This document shows positions 35,897 to 44,763 of a DNA stretch of 64,000 nt, in pieces. Every line of letters starts with the position of its first letter. The first letter of the stretch is position 1. Origin of the DNA: SZUA-265 sp965651905 (GTDB lineage: Bacteria; Myxococcota_A; Polyangia; Polyangiales; Polyangiaceae). The translations under genes and the position numbers were made by a program. The notes beneath the pieces are model-generated. The model saw nothing but the letters and a program-made list of their open reading frames with translations, searched no databases and was not told where the DNA came from. The stretch is from assembly GCA_965651905.1 (NCBI GenBank), contig CBFGUG010000007.1, positions 62,001 to 126,000 of the forward strand, given 5' to 3'.

Positions 35897-36415
35897 TCAG
35901 TCATCGAGGCCGGCGAGTTCGTCATCGAGGCGACGCTCGTAGTCTTCGTCGCCTTTCTGGGCACTGCCTTTTCCGATGGGTTTCTTCTTGGGCTTCGGCT
36001 GCGCAGCGTCGGGTTTGACCAACGCCCGGAGCAGCGCGATCAACACCAGCAACGCCGCAACCGTCACGACCACGGGCAGCACGGCGTCCATCGCAGTGCT
36101 GGGCGCCCCGGTCAAGTCGTGATCCGTGCGCGAGGCGAGCAGCTGTTTGATCTCCTGGTTGCTCTTGCCCTCGGAGACCAGACGCCGAACCTCGTCGCGC
36201 CATACCGCGGCCTGGCCGCTGGAACAGCCGTCCAGTGTGCGCCCGGGGCAAAACGGGCTCATGATCTCGCGATTTAGCTCCAGCGCGCGCCGCGCCTGTT
36301 GTTCCGCAGATTCGGCGCCTTGCGGCTCGGCCTGCTGCGCGACACCCAACCCAACCGTCAGACCAAGGGACGACGAAAACGCGAGCGCGAGCAGCAGCGT
36401 GCGAAGGAATCGCAT
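35897..36415 (-). CDS. ccmH: CcmH-like cytochrome c biogenesis protein
   Basis: 172 aa from ATG 36415. Signal peptide, then the CcmH/CycL domain: RRALELNREIMSPFCPGRTL, DGCSSGQAAVWRDEVRRLVS, EGKSNQEIKQLL, and one C-terminal transmembrane helix (AVLPVVVTVAALLVLIALLR) with a charged tail. In classic CcmH the redox motif is LRCxxC; here the aligned stretch is MSPFC, so the first Cys is Ser, and a second Cys follows in DGC. CcmH delivers reduced apocytochrome to the haem lyase. No other ccm gene is in the window. Confidence 0.8.
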   Translation of the reverse strand: MRFLRTLLLALAFSSSLGLTVGLGVAQQAEPQGAESAEQQARRALELNREIMSPFCPGRTLDGCSSGQAAVWRDEVRRLVSEGKSNQEIKQLLASRTDHDLTGAPSTAMDAVLPVVVTVAALLVLIALLRALVKPDAAQPKPKKKPIGKGSAQKGDEDYERRLDDELAGLDD

Positions 36416-36536
36416 GGCGCCCAGCATAGCCAGGCCGGCTGCCGATGTCTCAAGCGAAAATCGCGCTCTCAGCCCAGGGCCCGTGGCCGCGAGTTTTGTG
36501 GCGAGCCCACAGCGTCCGCTGAGTTAGAAGGCGGCC

Positions 36537-37310
36537 GTGCGCGCGCTGGCCAGCATCGATCGAACAGAAATCGCGCAGCTGCGTGGACTGCTCTTCGACC
36601 TCGACGACACGCTGCTCGATCACGGCTCCCTCACGCTACGTGGCTTCCACGCGCTTTGCAGCTTGGCAGAACGCGGCGTCGAACTCGTGGCAGTAACGGG
36701 ACGACCGACGAGCTGGGGTGAGGTGCTCGCACGGCAGTGGCCCGTGCTGGCGGTGATCACCGAAAACGGTTTGATCAGCTGTCGAAGAATCGGTCGCACG
36801 GTCGTGACCAATGATCGACTCTGCGTAGCCGAACGGACGAGCGCCAAGACACGTCTGGCTGGGATCGTCGAACGCGTGCACTCACGTTTCCCAGAGTTAC
36901 ACCCGAGTGACGACTGCGCGGGCCGCGTCGCCGACTACACCTTCGACATTGGCGAAAATCGCCGTGTCGATTCTGCAGTGGTCACCGCAGTCATCCAACT
37001 GGCGACCCAGCTCGGCGCCCGTTGCACTCGCTCGAGCGTACACCTGCACCTGTCACTCGATCACGACGACAAGGCAAGCGGCGCCTTGCGCTTCTTGAGT
37101 CGGCACCTCGGCATCTCGCCGACGCTGGCGCGCCAGCGTTTCGCGTTCATCGGCGACAGTGAGAACGACGCTGCGTGTTTTGCTGCGTTCCACACCAGCG
37201 TGGGCGTCGCCAACCTGCGCGGAAACTTTTCGATTACCCCTCGCTTCATCACCAGCGGCGAGCGTTCGGCAGGGTTCGCGGAGGCCGCCCAAGTGCTGTT
37301 CGGAGCGTGA
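36537..37310 (+). CDS. HAD-superfamily (type IIB) phosphatase, mannosyl-3-phosphoglycerate phosphatase-like
   Basis: 257 aa, start GTG 36537. The HAD motifs are complete: motif I LLFDLDDTLLDHGSL (nucleophile and general acid Asp), motif II AVTGRPTSW, a Lys in DKASGALRFLSRHLGI, and motif IV FAFIGDSENDAACFAAF. The cap segment between motif II and the Lys (ITENGLISCRRIGR) is of the Cof/MPGP type. The likely substrate is a sugar phosphate or phosphoglycerate sugar; no matching synthase is adjacent. It lies just upstream of tRNA-Arg on the same strand. Confidence 0.85.
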   Translation: MRALASIDRTEIAQLRGLLFDLDDTLLDHGSLTLRGFHALCSLAERGVELVAVTGRPTSWGEVLARQWPVLAVITENGLISCRRIGRTVVTNDRLCVAERTSAKTRLAGIVERVHSRFPELHPSDDCAGRVADYTFDIGENRRVDSAVVTAVIQLATQLGARCTRSSVHLHLSLDHDDKASGALRFLSRHLGISPTLARQRFAFIGDSENDAACFAAFHTSVGVANLRGNFSITPRFITSGERSAGFAEAAQVLFGA

Positions 37311-37453
37311 AAGCTGGCCCTTCGGTCAGCCGCCATCCCCCGCTGGACGTGATGGCAGACCCAACCCGCGACACGACGACGCCAAATTGTTTGATCTTTG
37401 CGCGGCACCATTACAGTCTTGCCCCGCCGAAGTGCCCAAGCGCACGAGGCAAC

Positions 37454-37527
37454 GCCCCCGTAGCTCAGTAGGATAGAGCAGTGCTTTCCTAAAGCATTGG
37501 TCGGACGTTCGAATCGTCTCGGGGGTA
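37454..37527 (+). tRNA. tRNA-Arg (anticodon CCU)
   Basis: Full cloverleaf: acceptor GCCCCCG / CGGGGGT (first pair G-U), D arm GCTC..GAGC, anticodon stem GTGCT / AGCAT with loop TTCCTAA giving anticodon CCT, T arm GGACG-TTCGAAT-CGTCT, discriminator A. CCA is not encoded. It decodes the rare codon AGG. Genes after it are mainly accessory, so it may mark an integration site. Confidence 0.95.
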
Positions 37528-38019
37528 CTCAGCGATTCCAGCCCCTTACCTGCGGACACATTAACTCAAAGCACTCCATCCGTCCCACCCGTTGGCCCAT
37601 GCCTTTGGGCCAGCGCTCTGGGACCAGTTGGGGGATTGCTCGATCGAGGGCGTCGACAATCGCGTCGCGGGAAAGGTTCGGAGCCAGCGTGTCATCTCGG
37701 AGGACTCGGCCACTCGCTGGCCAAAGCGAACTGCGTGCCCGGAGTTCCAGAACGTTCACTCGTCGTCAACAATCGCGAAAACGTAGCCTCCAGTCGATTT
37801 CGTGATTGGCGCGCGCTCGAGGCGGCATCTATTTGACACCAACACGCTACTTGCCATCTGTCGGCAGGTACGCCTGTAAACCTTCCATGCTGATCGGCAC
37901 CGTCACGGTGAGCGACGATTTGGGGAGATATCGCAATGCGTCAGTCAGCCGTTCCCAAGCTCTCGTCGTTTGCGCCCGTGCTGATTAGCGGAAACGCCGA
38001 CGACGCGGGGGATCTCGAG
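37528..38019. other. Interval after tRNA-Arg, no confident gene
   Basis: About 490 bases. A minus-strand frame of about 77 codons (37529 to about 37762, GTG start) ends right at the 3' end of the tRNA and could be a small gene or the remnant of one (motif PQLVPERWPKGMGQRVGRME), but I recognise no integrase or other family. A CAGG-TACG-CCTG palindrome is at about 37866. Confidence 0.35.
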
Positions 38020-40536
38020 ATGAATCAGTGCCCACACTTTACGTTTTGCTTCGTCGCGCCCGCGCTGCTCTTCGCGCTCGCTGCGGCTTGTGGCAGCTCG
38101 AGTTCCGACGGTGGCCGCGATCGGAGCAACCGCCCGAGCGACTCAGCTCCCATTTCGCCCATTGCTGTGAGCGAAGGAGAAGATGACGCCCCTTCGTCGG
38201 TATGCGACGCAGCCGCATCGCAACAGTTCGACACAGACTTCATGCGCCCATACGAAATCGCGCCCGAAGTTGCCGCAAACGTCGACGGTTTGCTCGCACA
38301 GATGACCCATGCTGAGAAGTTCAGCCAAATGATGGGCGTTAGCGGAGTTGACAGAAACTGGCAGGACCTCTATCGCCATGACGACGTCGAGGTCCCCGGG
38401 GTTGGAATCGTTCGGGGGTATTGGTACCGCGACGCCGGGCGCGGGGTGAACCTCGACTCCCGGCAAAACAACCGCCCCAACGACAACAACAACTTCTCGA
38501 CCGCGTTCCCCACTCCGTCCCTGCGCGGGGCGTCGTGGGATCTGGATCTGGAGAAGCGCGTCGGCGCCGCCATCGGTGACGAGACGGCAGCTTCTTACAA
38601 CAACGTGCTCCTCGCGCCCACCATGAACATCGTGCGCCACCCATACTGGGGCCGCACCCAAGAAACTTACGGCGAAGACTCGTATCACCTCGGGCGCATG
38701 GCAACCGCGTTCACCGTCGGCGCACAAGAATATGTCGTCGCTTGCGCCAAACACTTCCTGGGCAACAACATCGAAGACCGGCGCTCTACCCAAAACGCCA
38801 CGATGACCGAGCAGACGTTGCGGGAAGTATACGCGCGTCACTTCGAAATGGTCGTTCAAGATGGGGCGGTCGGCTGCGTCATGGCGTCGTACAACCTGGT
38901 CAACGGTATCAAAGCCACCCAGAACGAACATCTGCTACGGGGCATCTTGAAAGCGCCTGTTGAACGCGGCGGCATGGGCTTCGAAGGCTTCGTGGTCTCT
39001 GACTGGTGGGCCCTGCCCGGAGACCAGACCGCCCCCAGAGACGCACCGCTCGCTCAAAATGTCGCGACGAAAGCAGTGCACGCGGGCCTCGACGTCGAAA
39101 TGCCGTGGACGTTCTATTACAACCAGACCACGCTCACGAACGTCGACCCAGCGCTGATTGACGATGCTGTCAAGCGCATCCTGACGCAGAAGCTCAGGTT
39201 CAACACGCTGCTGACGACCGACCCGTGGGGCGCCAAGCCGCCGACGTCCACACTGACAGAGGGCTCCATCACACCAAACGAAACCCACGAGGCCTTGTCC
39301 GAAGAAGCCGCGATCAAGTCCGCCGTACTGGTGAGCAACGGACTGGATGGCAACCCCGTGCTACCGCTCACTGGCGCCACGCACATTGCGGTCACCGGGC
39401 CACGTCAGGAGTTCAGTCTGATTAGCTCGTCGGTGCCGAAGATGTGCGGCTACCACCCGACGGAAGGTGTTCAGGACCCACTCGAGCCCGTCACCCGAGC
39501 CTGCACGTTCAACTACGCCACAGACGCAGCTCTGGGCGATCGGGGTTCGAGCCGCGTCAACGCCGACCCTGAGCGCAGCTTTAGCCCGTACCACGGCATA
39601 GCAGCCGCAGCGGGTGCCCGGACGGTAACCTTGGCAACGCCCGTAGATGACACTCTCGCCATCGCCATAGCCCCCGACGCCGACGTCGTGGTCGTGATCG
39701 TCGGCTACACCCCAGGCGACGAAGGCGAAGAATTCGCCATCGCATCAGGTGGCGACCGCAGCTCACTCGACCTACCCGAGGGGCAGAACGACTTCGTCTC
39801 CAGCGTGCTCGACCTGAACAAACCGACGGTGATCGTCGTCGAATCCGGCTCGATCGTAAACCTCCCCTGGCTAAACCACGCCAATCGCAACCAAGCGACC
39901 ATCTGGGCGGGCTACCCAGGACAGCGCGGCGGGTTAGCCCTCGGCAAGCTCATCTTCGGCGAAGCAAACTTTTCCGGCAAGATGCCCATGACCTGGCCCA
40001 CGGAGACCGAGCTCCCGGCGTTCAAGGACTCCGAAACAGAAACGCACATGGGTTACTTCTTCGGCTACCGCGAGTTCGACCGACGGCGGTATCTCGAAGG
40101 CGCCCCCACCGACGTCGTTTTCCCCTTCGGTCACGGCCTCAGTTACACGACGTATGAGTACTCCAACCTGTCTCTCCCCTGTCAGTCTGCGGCGAAAGAC
40201 GCGGTATTCGACGTCACCGTCGACATCACGAACACAGGCGACGTCGACGGTGACGAAGTCGCCATGCTGTTCGTCAAGCCACCGCCCAAGCCCGCTGGCG
40301 TCACGGGAGAGCGCCCGTGGAAAGAGCTCAAGAGCTTCGCGCGCGTGTCCGTTCCCGCGGGGCAAACCGTGACCGCACAGCTGCCATTACGCATCCGCGA
40401 CTTACGTCGCTGGGAAGGTGCCGAAAGCGGACGCTGGATCGTCGACAGCGGCGAGTACACGATCCTCGTCGGCAAGAACGCCGACGACGCGGAAACCTCG
40501 ACGTTAGTTGGAACAGTGATGATCGAAGGTGACTGA
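38020..40536 (+). CDS. Glycoside hydrolase family 3 lipoprotein (beta-glucosidase/xylosidase type)
   Basis: 838 aa from ATG 38020, which follows GGGGGATCTCGAG; the frame upstream (to 37936) lacks signal features. Lipobox AAAC after MNQCPHFTFCFVAPALLFA, a short Ser/Asp-rich linker, then the GH3 barrel with LLAPTMNIVRHPYWGRTQET, CAKHFLGNN (conserved KH) and the nucleophile Asp in GFVVSDWWAL. The GH3 C-terminal sandwich has VVVIVGYTPGDEGEEF, and a fibronectin-III-like domain ends the chain (VTVDITNTGDVDGDEVAMLF). Members release terminal glucose or xylose from beta-linked oligosaccharides. Surface-attached by the lipid anchor (inferred). A truncated copy of its 5' end follows directly. Confidence 0.92.
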   Translation: MNQCPHFTFCFVAPALLFALAAACGSSSSDGGRDRSNRPSDSAPISPIAVSEGEDDAPSSVCDAAASQQFDTDFMRPYEIAPEVAANVDGLLAQMTHAEKFSQMMGVSGVDRNWQDLYRHDDVEVPGVGIVRGYWYRDAGRGVNLDSRQNNRPNDNNNFSTAFPTPSLRGASWDLDLEKRVGAAIGDETAASYNNVLLAPTMNIVRHPYWGRTQETYGEDSYHLGRMATAFTVGAQEYVVACAKHFLGNNIEDRRSTQNATMTEQTLREVYARHFEMVVQDGAVGCVMASYNLVNGIKATQNEHLLRGILKAPVERGGMGFEGFVVSDWWALPGDQTAPRDAPLAQNVATKAVHAGLDVEMPWTFYYNQTTLTNVDPALIDDAVKRILTQKLRFNTLLTTDPWGAKPPTSTLTEGSITPNETHEALSEEAAIKSAVLVSNGLDGNPVLPLTGATHIAVTGPRQEFSLISSSVPKMCGYHPTEGVQDPLEPVTRACTFNYATDAALGDRGSSRVNADPERSFSPYHGIAAAAGARTVTLATPVDDTLAIAIAPDADVVVVIVGYTPGDEGEEFAIASGGDRSSLDLPEGQNDFVSSVLDLNKPTVIVVESGSIVNLPWLNHANRNQATIWAGYPGQRGGLALGKLIFGEANFSGKMPMTWPTETELPAFKDSETETHMGYFFGYREFDRRRYLEGAPTDVVFPFGHGLSYTTYEYSNLSLPCQSAAKDAVFDVTVDITNTGDVDGDEVAMLFVKPPPKPAGVTGERPWKELKSFARVSVPAGQTVTAQLPLRIRDLRRWEGAESGRWIVDSGEYTILVGKNADDAETSTLVGTVMIEGD

Positions 40537-40537
40537 A

Positions 40538-40622
40538 GGGGGATCTCGAGTTGAATCAGTGCGCACACTTTTCGTCGTGCTTGGTCGCGCCCGCGCTGCT
40601 CTTGGCGCTGGGCGCTGAGTGA
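40538..40622 (+). pseudogene. Truncated duplicate of the GH3 5' end
   Basis: Starting two bases after the GH3 stop, the sequence repeats the Shine-Dalgarno region and signal-peptide codons of that gene: GGGGGATCTCGAG then TTG AAT CAG TGC, reading LNQCAHFSSCLVAPALLLAL and then a stop at 40620-40622. By eye about 85-90% of roughly 75 bases agree with 38008-38082. The ATG has become TTG and the frame stops after 23 codons, so this is a decayed fragment. Confidence 0.8.
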
Positions 40623-40768
40623 GTCGTTTCGGCGCGAGGGGTGGCCGAGTGATGAAGGCGCGCTTTTGTTGCGCTGACGTCGTCCGACGGGCTACTTCAA
40701 GGGGAGTCGTCCGTGCGTGTTTCGGCCTCCAGGGACGCGCCGCGGGCTCGGTGGTAAGGGAGAACAAC

Positions 40769-41227
40769 ATGATGGCCCAGTGTCGCAAGCTCGTTTTCGC
40801 CATGTGCATCGTGGGGTGCGGCAGCCCCCCAGAGCCTTCGTCGACCGCTCAGGCAACTGACGAGTGCAGCGACTTCGAGCTCGATGTTCAGGAAGTTTGG
40901 AGTGAGGAGTCCAAGACGAAGGTCGAAGCCGACCTCATGGGCCAATGGCAAGGCCAGCTAGGGGTGGATACCGCGGAGACGCGCGCGCGCGAAGTGGTAA
41001 CCAAGATGGACAACATCGCACGCGACTGGGTCATGCTCAGGCGCTCCGTCTGTCTAGATCATTTCAAGCGTGGGATTGGCTCTGCCAGCGATTATCAGGC
41101 GAGAGCTAGCTGCCTCGACCGCATCCTCAGTCGCCAGCGGCTCGTCCTGACACAGCTCGAACACGACGCGGACGCCGGCGTCGCGGCGATGGCCGGGCTC
41201 GAGTCGGAGCTTCAACAGTGCCGTTGA
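40769..41227 (+). CDS. Lipoprotein related to the linker region of myxobacterial Ser/Thr kinases
   Basis: About 152 aa; ATG 40769 follows AAGGGAG. Lipobox CIVGC. The body (CSDFELDVQEVW, AREVVTKMDNIARDWVMLRR, SVCLDHFKRG, ASCLDRILSRQRLVLTQLEH) has the pattern of the segment between kinase domain and TPRs in many myxobacterial Ser/Thr protein kinases, with paired Cys around a W-V-x-M helix. There is no kinase domain here. The next gene encodes a paralogous region plus TPRs. Function unknown; a periplasmic sensory or scaffolding role is inferred. Confidence 0.7.
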   Translation: MMAQCRKLVFAMCIVGCGSPPEPSSTAQATDECSDFELDVQEVWSEESKTKVEADLMGQWQGQLGVDTAETRAREVVTKMDNIARDWVMLRRSVCLDHFKRGIGSASDYQARASCLDRILSRQRLVLTQLEHDADAGVAAMAGLESELQQCR

Positions 41228-41244
41228 CGCGACGGTTCTCCGAG

Positions 41245-42635
41245 ATGCCGACCCGATCGCGCTGGCTGACGTTGCTGTCGGCGCTGGCACTGCTCGGAGC
41301 CGTCCCGTTAGCCTGTGGCGGAAGCGCGGGTGAGGATGCGTCCCATCCTCGCCCAGAGACGTCCTCGAGCAGCAAGTGCCGCGACTTCGAGCAGGACGTC
41401 GAACGCTACTGGTCATCTTCGACGCGCACGGAGGTTCGAGCGGGCATTCTTTCCGCGGGTGGCTCGACCGCCGAGCAGACCGCTGAGCGAGTAGTGACGA
41501 AGATGGATTCGATCACTCGCGGCTGGGTGATGATGCAGGAAAGCGTGTGCAAAGACTGCCTGGAGCGGGGTTTGCTGTCCAAAGAGGCTTACGCGCAAAT
41601 CAGCGCGTGTTGCGCTCGGCGCTCGTCGGTCAGCGCATGCTGGCGACAACCTTGACCAGTCCCAACGCCCAGCTCGTGCAGCAGGCAGACAGCGCCATCG
41701 CGCGAATCGCGAGCGATCTGAACGAGTGCCAACGAGAAGCGGTGTACACGAACTACAACGCGCACGCGGAGGTGGAGAGCAGCGTTCGCACCCGCCTCGC
41801 AGAGGCTGCCGTGCTCAAGGATCTGGGCGCGCTCGAAGCGGCGCGGGAGGCCGCTACCGATGCTGGGCGACTCGCGTCCGAAGCCAAGTCACCAGCGTTG
41901 AGTGTGGACGCGGCGGTGATGCAATCCCGAGTCGCATTCGACCTCGGTGATCATCGACAAGCCGAGGCCTTGGCCCAGCGCGCGGCGACGGAGGCCACGA
42001 GTTCCAAGTACGGGTTGGGGCAGGCCGCAGCGTGGCGCATCCTCGGCTTGATACGGCTGAGTGCGGGTGCCAACTCGGCGGCGGAGAAGTACATCACCGA
42101 CGCGCTGAACATCCGAAAAGAACTGCTCGGTGCACAGTCGGAGGAGACCGCCATCTCGCTGGGCGATCTTGGTATGGTGCGATTGCTCGGCAACCGACCA
42201 GCGGAAGCGCTCGAGCACTTCGAAGCCAAGCTCGCGATCCTCGAGCCGAAACTGGGCGCGTCCGATCCACGCACGCTGCAAGCCATGCTCCAGGTCGCTC
42301 ATGCCTACGCTGCGCTCGGCCACGGCGAAACTGCGCTTCGCTGGTATACGAAGGTGAGCCGATTGTGTCAGGAATCGTATGGGATGAACCACCCCATCTG
42401 GGCCGACGCTGCCGCGAGCGGCGCTCGCGTCGCGGTCGAAATGGGCAGGTTGGACGTCGCGAGTTTGACGCTCAAGCTCGTGCTGAAGGTGCGAACCGAA
42501 CTCTACGGCGCTGAGCACCCAGACACGGTTTGGGCGCGAGATGCGCTGACGCAACTGTGTCACGAACGCGGCTTCAAGCCCGCGTGCAGCACGACCATCG
42601 ACCCCTCGGAGTCCCAGCAATTGAAGCGGCGCTGA
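41245..42635 (+). pseudogene. Kinase-linker plus TPR lipoprotein gene, interrupted by one frameshift
   Basis: Two overlapping frames together make one protein. The first (ATG 41245 to 41655) has lipobox PLAC and the linker-type region (CRDFEQDVERYW, ERVVTKMDSITRGWVMMQ, SVCKDCLERG). The second (readable from about 41612 to 42635) continues with LRSALVGQRMLATTL and then TPRs (AEKYITDALNIRKELLG, ALEHFEAKLAILEPKLG, YGMNHPIWADAAASGARVAV, YGAEHPDTVWARDALTQL). Alignment with the upstream paralogue (ASCLDRILSRQRL) puts the lost base at about 41612, after SAC. Either a real single-base deletion or an assembly error. Without it the product would be about 462 aa, with no kinase domain. Confidence 0.75.
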
Positions 42636-42668
42636 GGCGTCGACCCGCGCGCGGTCACTCGCCGCTGG

Positions 42669-43520
42669 TCACGGTGGGTACGGCGTCAAGCTCGTTGCCG
42701 ACGGGGCCCGCACGTCCAGCGTCCGACCGGGGGCGCCCGGATCGTAGAGCACCACCCCCAAACCAATCATGGCAGCTCCCCCCAAGCCCAAACCCCAAAT
42801 CGGAGCGGCGCCTGGCCCTTCGTCCCCACCCCCGGAAGCAAAAGCGAGTGCAATCAGAAGCGCGGACCAACCGGCAGTTTCCAGCAGGATGTCCGCCAAC
42901 TCGCCGCTCGCCTCTCGACGCTGTTGAAGGACCTCCGAACGCGACTGACTCATGGTGTGAGTGACTAGCTGCGGTTGAGATGGGTTAACATCGACTCTGT
43001 ACTCATCACCTGTCAGGCGCCCTTCGTCAGTCGCCGAGCGATTGAACTTCAACGTTGCCGCGCCCGCGGGCAAAGCTACCGCGCAGGGAGTGCGCGCGCA
43101 CAACAATCTCGACTCCACGCCGACACCGACCATGCTCACTCGCTCTTGGCCGACGACGACGCTAACCGAGCCGTCGGGGTTTCTCACGCCCACGACCTGA
43201 GTCTGACCTGGGGCTTCGACCACCATCGTCGACTTGGCACCGATGAGCTGAACCGATACCTCCGGGTCGTCTACGGCAATGACTACGACACCCTCCCCTT
43301 CGGAGGGGGCAGGCATGTGTGGCACCTGAACGGGCTCGGGCTCAGGTGCTGAGGGCGCGGGTAACACTTTGGACTCATGCCGCGACGTAGTGTCTGGCCA
43401 GCCCTTGACCACCCACGCGCAACCGCTCGTCGCGCTCGAGGCGAAACACGTCATCGTCACCAGAGCGATGGTTGCGCTCAGGCTTCGTCCCCCACAGTGC
43501 TTGGCAAAACCGTTCACCAC
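42669..43520 (-). CDS. Membrane protein with PEGA-like domain, unknown function
   Basis: About 283 aa from GTG 43520 (a second GTG follows at 43517); the longer frame to 43769 has no signal features. A hydrophobic N-terminal segment ends near SSATSGC (lipobox-like), then comes a Pro/Glu-rich linker. A beta region with LLCARTPCAVALPAGAATLK looks like the PEGA-type surface domains frequent in myxobacteria. Two hydrophobic helices near the C-terminus (AGWSALLIALAFASG, WGLGLGGAAMIGLGVVLY) follow. Many myxobacterial proteins of this layout accompany TPR or kinase-type genes; here it converges on the tandem kinase-linker genes. Confidence 0.65.
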   Translation of the reverse strand: MVNGFAKHCGGRSLSATIALVTMTCFASSATSGCAWVVKGWPDTTSRHESKVLPAPSAPEPEPVQVPHMPAPSEGEGVVVIAVDDPEVSVQLIGAKSTMVVEAPGQTQVVGVRNPDGSVSVVVGQERVSMVGVGVESRLLCARTPCAVALPAGAATLKFNRSATDEGRLTGDEYRVDVNPSQPQLVTHTMSQSRSEVLQQRREASGELADILLETAGWSALLIALAFASGGGDEGPGAAPIWGLGLGGAAMIGLGVVLYDPGAPGRTLDVRAPSATSLTPYPP

Positions 43521-43805
43521 CGATGGCTGGAGTAGACCGTGTGCACTGAGTCTTGTCCACTCTTTCCGCTGTCTATGGTGACAGCGAGACGCGCAGTGCA
43601 TCTGAGCCGCAGGCGCAGATCGGGATGAAAACGGCCCTGCTTCGGGCAACTGAAAGGCGATGTGAACACGACAGAGTACTGCACGCTGCTCGAACTCGGG
43701 ATCCAGGTGTCGGGTGCCTCGTGCGCGACGCCCACATCGCCGTGCTCGGAGCGCTGCTCCCGCAGACACACGGGAGGGACACCGTGAGTGGTTGTCGTAG
43801 ATTAA

Positions 43806-44657
43806 TCAAGGCTCACTAGTCCCTGACCGCTCTCGAGAGCGAACCCTAGAAGCCGCGCTGTTCACCCGAGCCGCACGCTTCTTCTTGGAGCGCTTGGCGC
43901 GACCCGGATACGCCGACGGCGCGATCTTGTTCGCGTCCCCCTGAGCGCGGCGCACGAAGCATAGCGCTGCCCGTACCTCCGAGTAAGCCCGAACGAGCAG
44001 CGAGTAGCACTGCCGATAGAGCAGCTCGTCGGGATCGTCCATCCGCTCGAGCTGCCCGCGACGCCCCACCGCCAGCACCAGCCGATTGGCATCCGCCCGC
44101 GCCCGCCTGAGCTCCGCCGCGCTCGTCCCGGTCTTGCCAGCAATCGCGGCCCAGTTGTCCAGCATCAGCTGCACGAGCCCAACCACATCAAGCGCCACTG
44201 CCAGATAGCCCGAACCCCCTTTCAGTCGCGCGAGCCGCTTTCCATCGATCAGCCCACGGCTCGCCAGCGCCCGCGCATCGATCGAAAGCTGCCTGCGCGT
44301 CGCCCGCAGGCTGCCCACGAGCTCTCGAACGTCGAGTGGCGACAGATCTGCCGCCCGCCGCATCGCATGCGCGTAGCCGAGCGCGAGCGCATACTGCTCG
44401 AGTTCGTCGACGTGAGTGATGTCGAAGGTGACCAGCTGGGCGAGCAGCCCACGATGGCGCATGATCTTCGGAACCGCGCCGAGCACCATCGTGGCGAGTT
44501 TCGGCACGTCGACATTGACGGGTTCGAGTCGCTCGACGGGACACGTCGCGAGCCTCCGAAGAACGTGTGCGTAGGCGACGCGCATCGAATCCTTCGGTTC
44601 GATGCGGTCCAGTGCGTCAGGTGAAGGCGCGGGCTTGATGAGTTGAGTCTTTTTCAT
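43806..44657 (-). CDS. Helical protein with strongly basic C-terminal tail, beside a 41-bp repeat array
   Basis: 283 aa, family not recognised. The body is helical (MVLGAVPKIMRHRGLLAQLV, DELEQYALALGYAHAMRRAA, SLRATRRQLSIDARALASRG, YSLLVRAYSEVRAALCFVRR). The last 35 residues are dominated by Lys, Arg, Ser and Ala (GRAKRSKKKRAARVNSAASR), as in nucleic-acid-binding tails. No signal peptide, so cytoplasmic. Its start codon lies about 107 bases from the first unit of the non-coding array at 44764-45200, and nothing else lies between. DNA or RNA binding at that array is an inference from the tail and the position only. Confidence 0.7.
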   Translation of the reverse strand: MKKTQLIKPAPSPDALDRIEPKDSMRVAYAHVLRRLATCPVERLEPVNVDVPKLATMVLGAVPKIMRHRGLLAQLVTFDITHVDELEQYALALGYAHAMRRAADLSPLDVRELVGSLRATRRQLSIDARALASRGLIDGKRLARLKGGSGYLAVALDVVGLVQLMLDNWAAIAGKTGTSAAELRRARADANRLVLAVGRRGQLERMDDPDELLYRQCYSLLVRAYSEVRAALCFVRRAQGDANKIAPSAYPGRAKRSKKKRAARVNSAASRVRSRERSGTSEP

Positions 44658-44763
44658 GGAACGCGGCCGTCAGCAGGCGGTTGGGTGAGGTCGACTCGGT
44701 CAGGCTCGGCGCGAGTTGCCGGAAAAAGCTCGGCGGAGGCATTTCTCTGCCAGGCGCGCGTGC

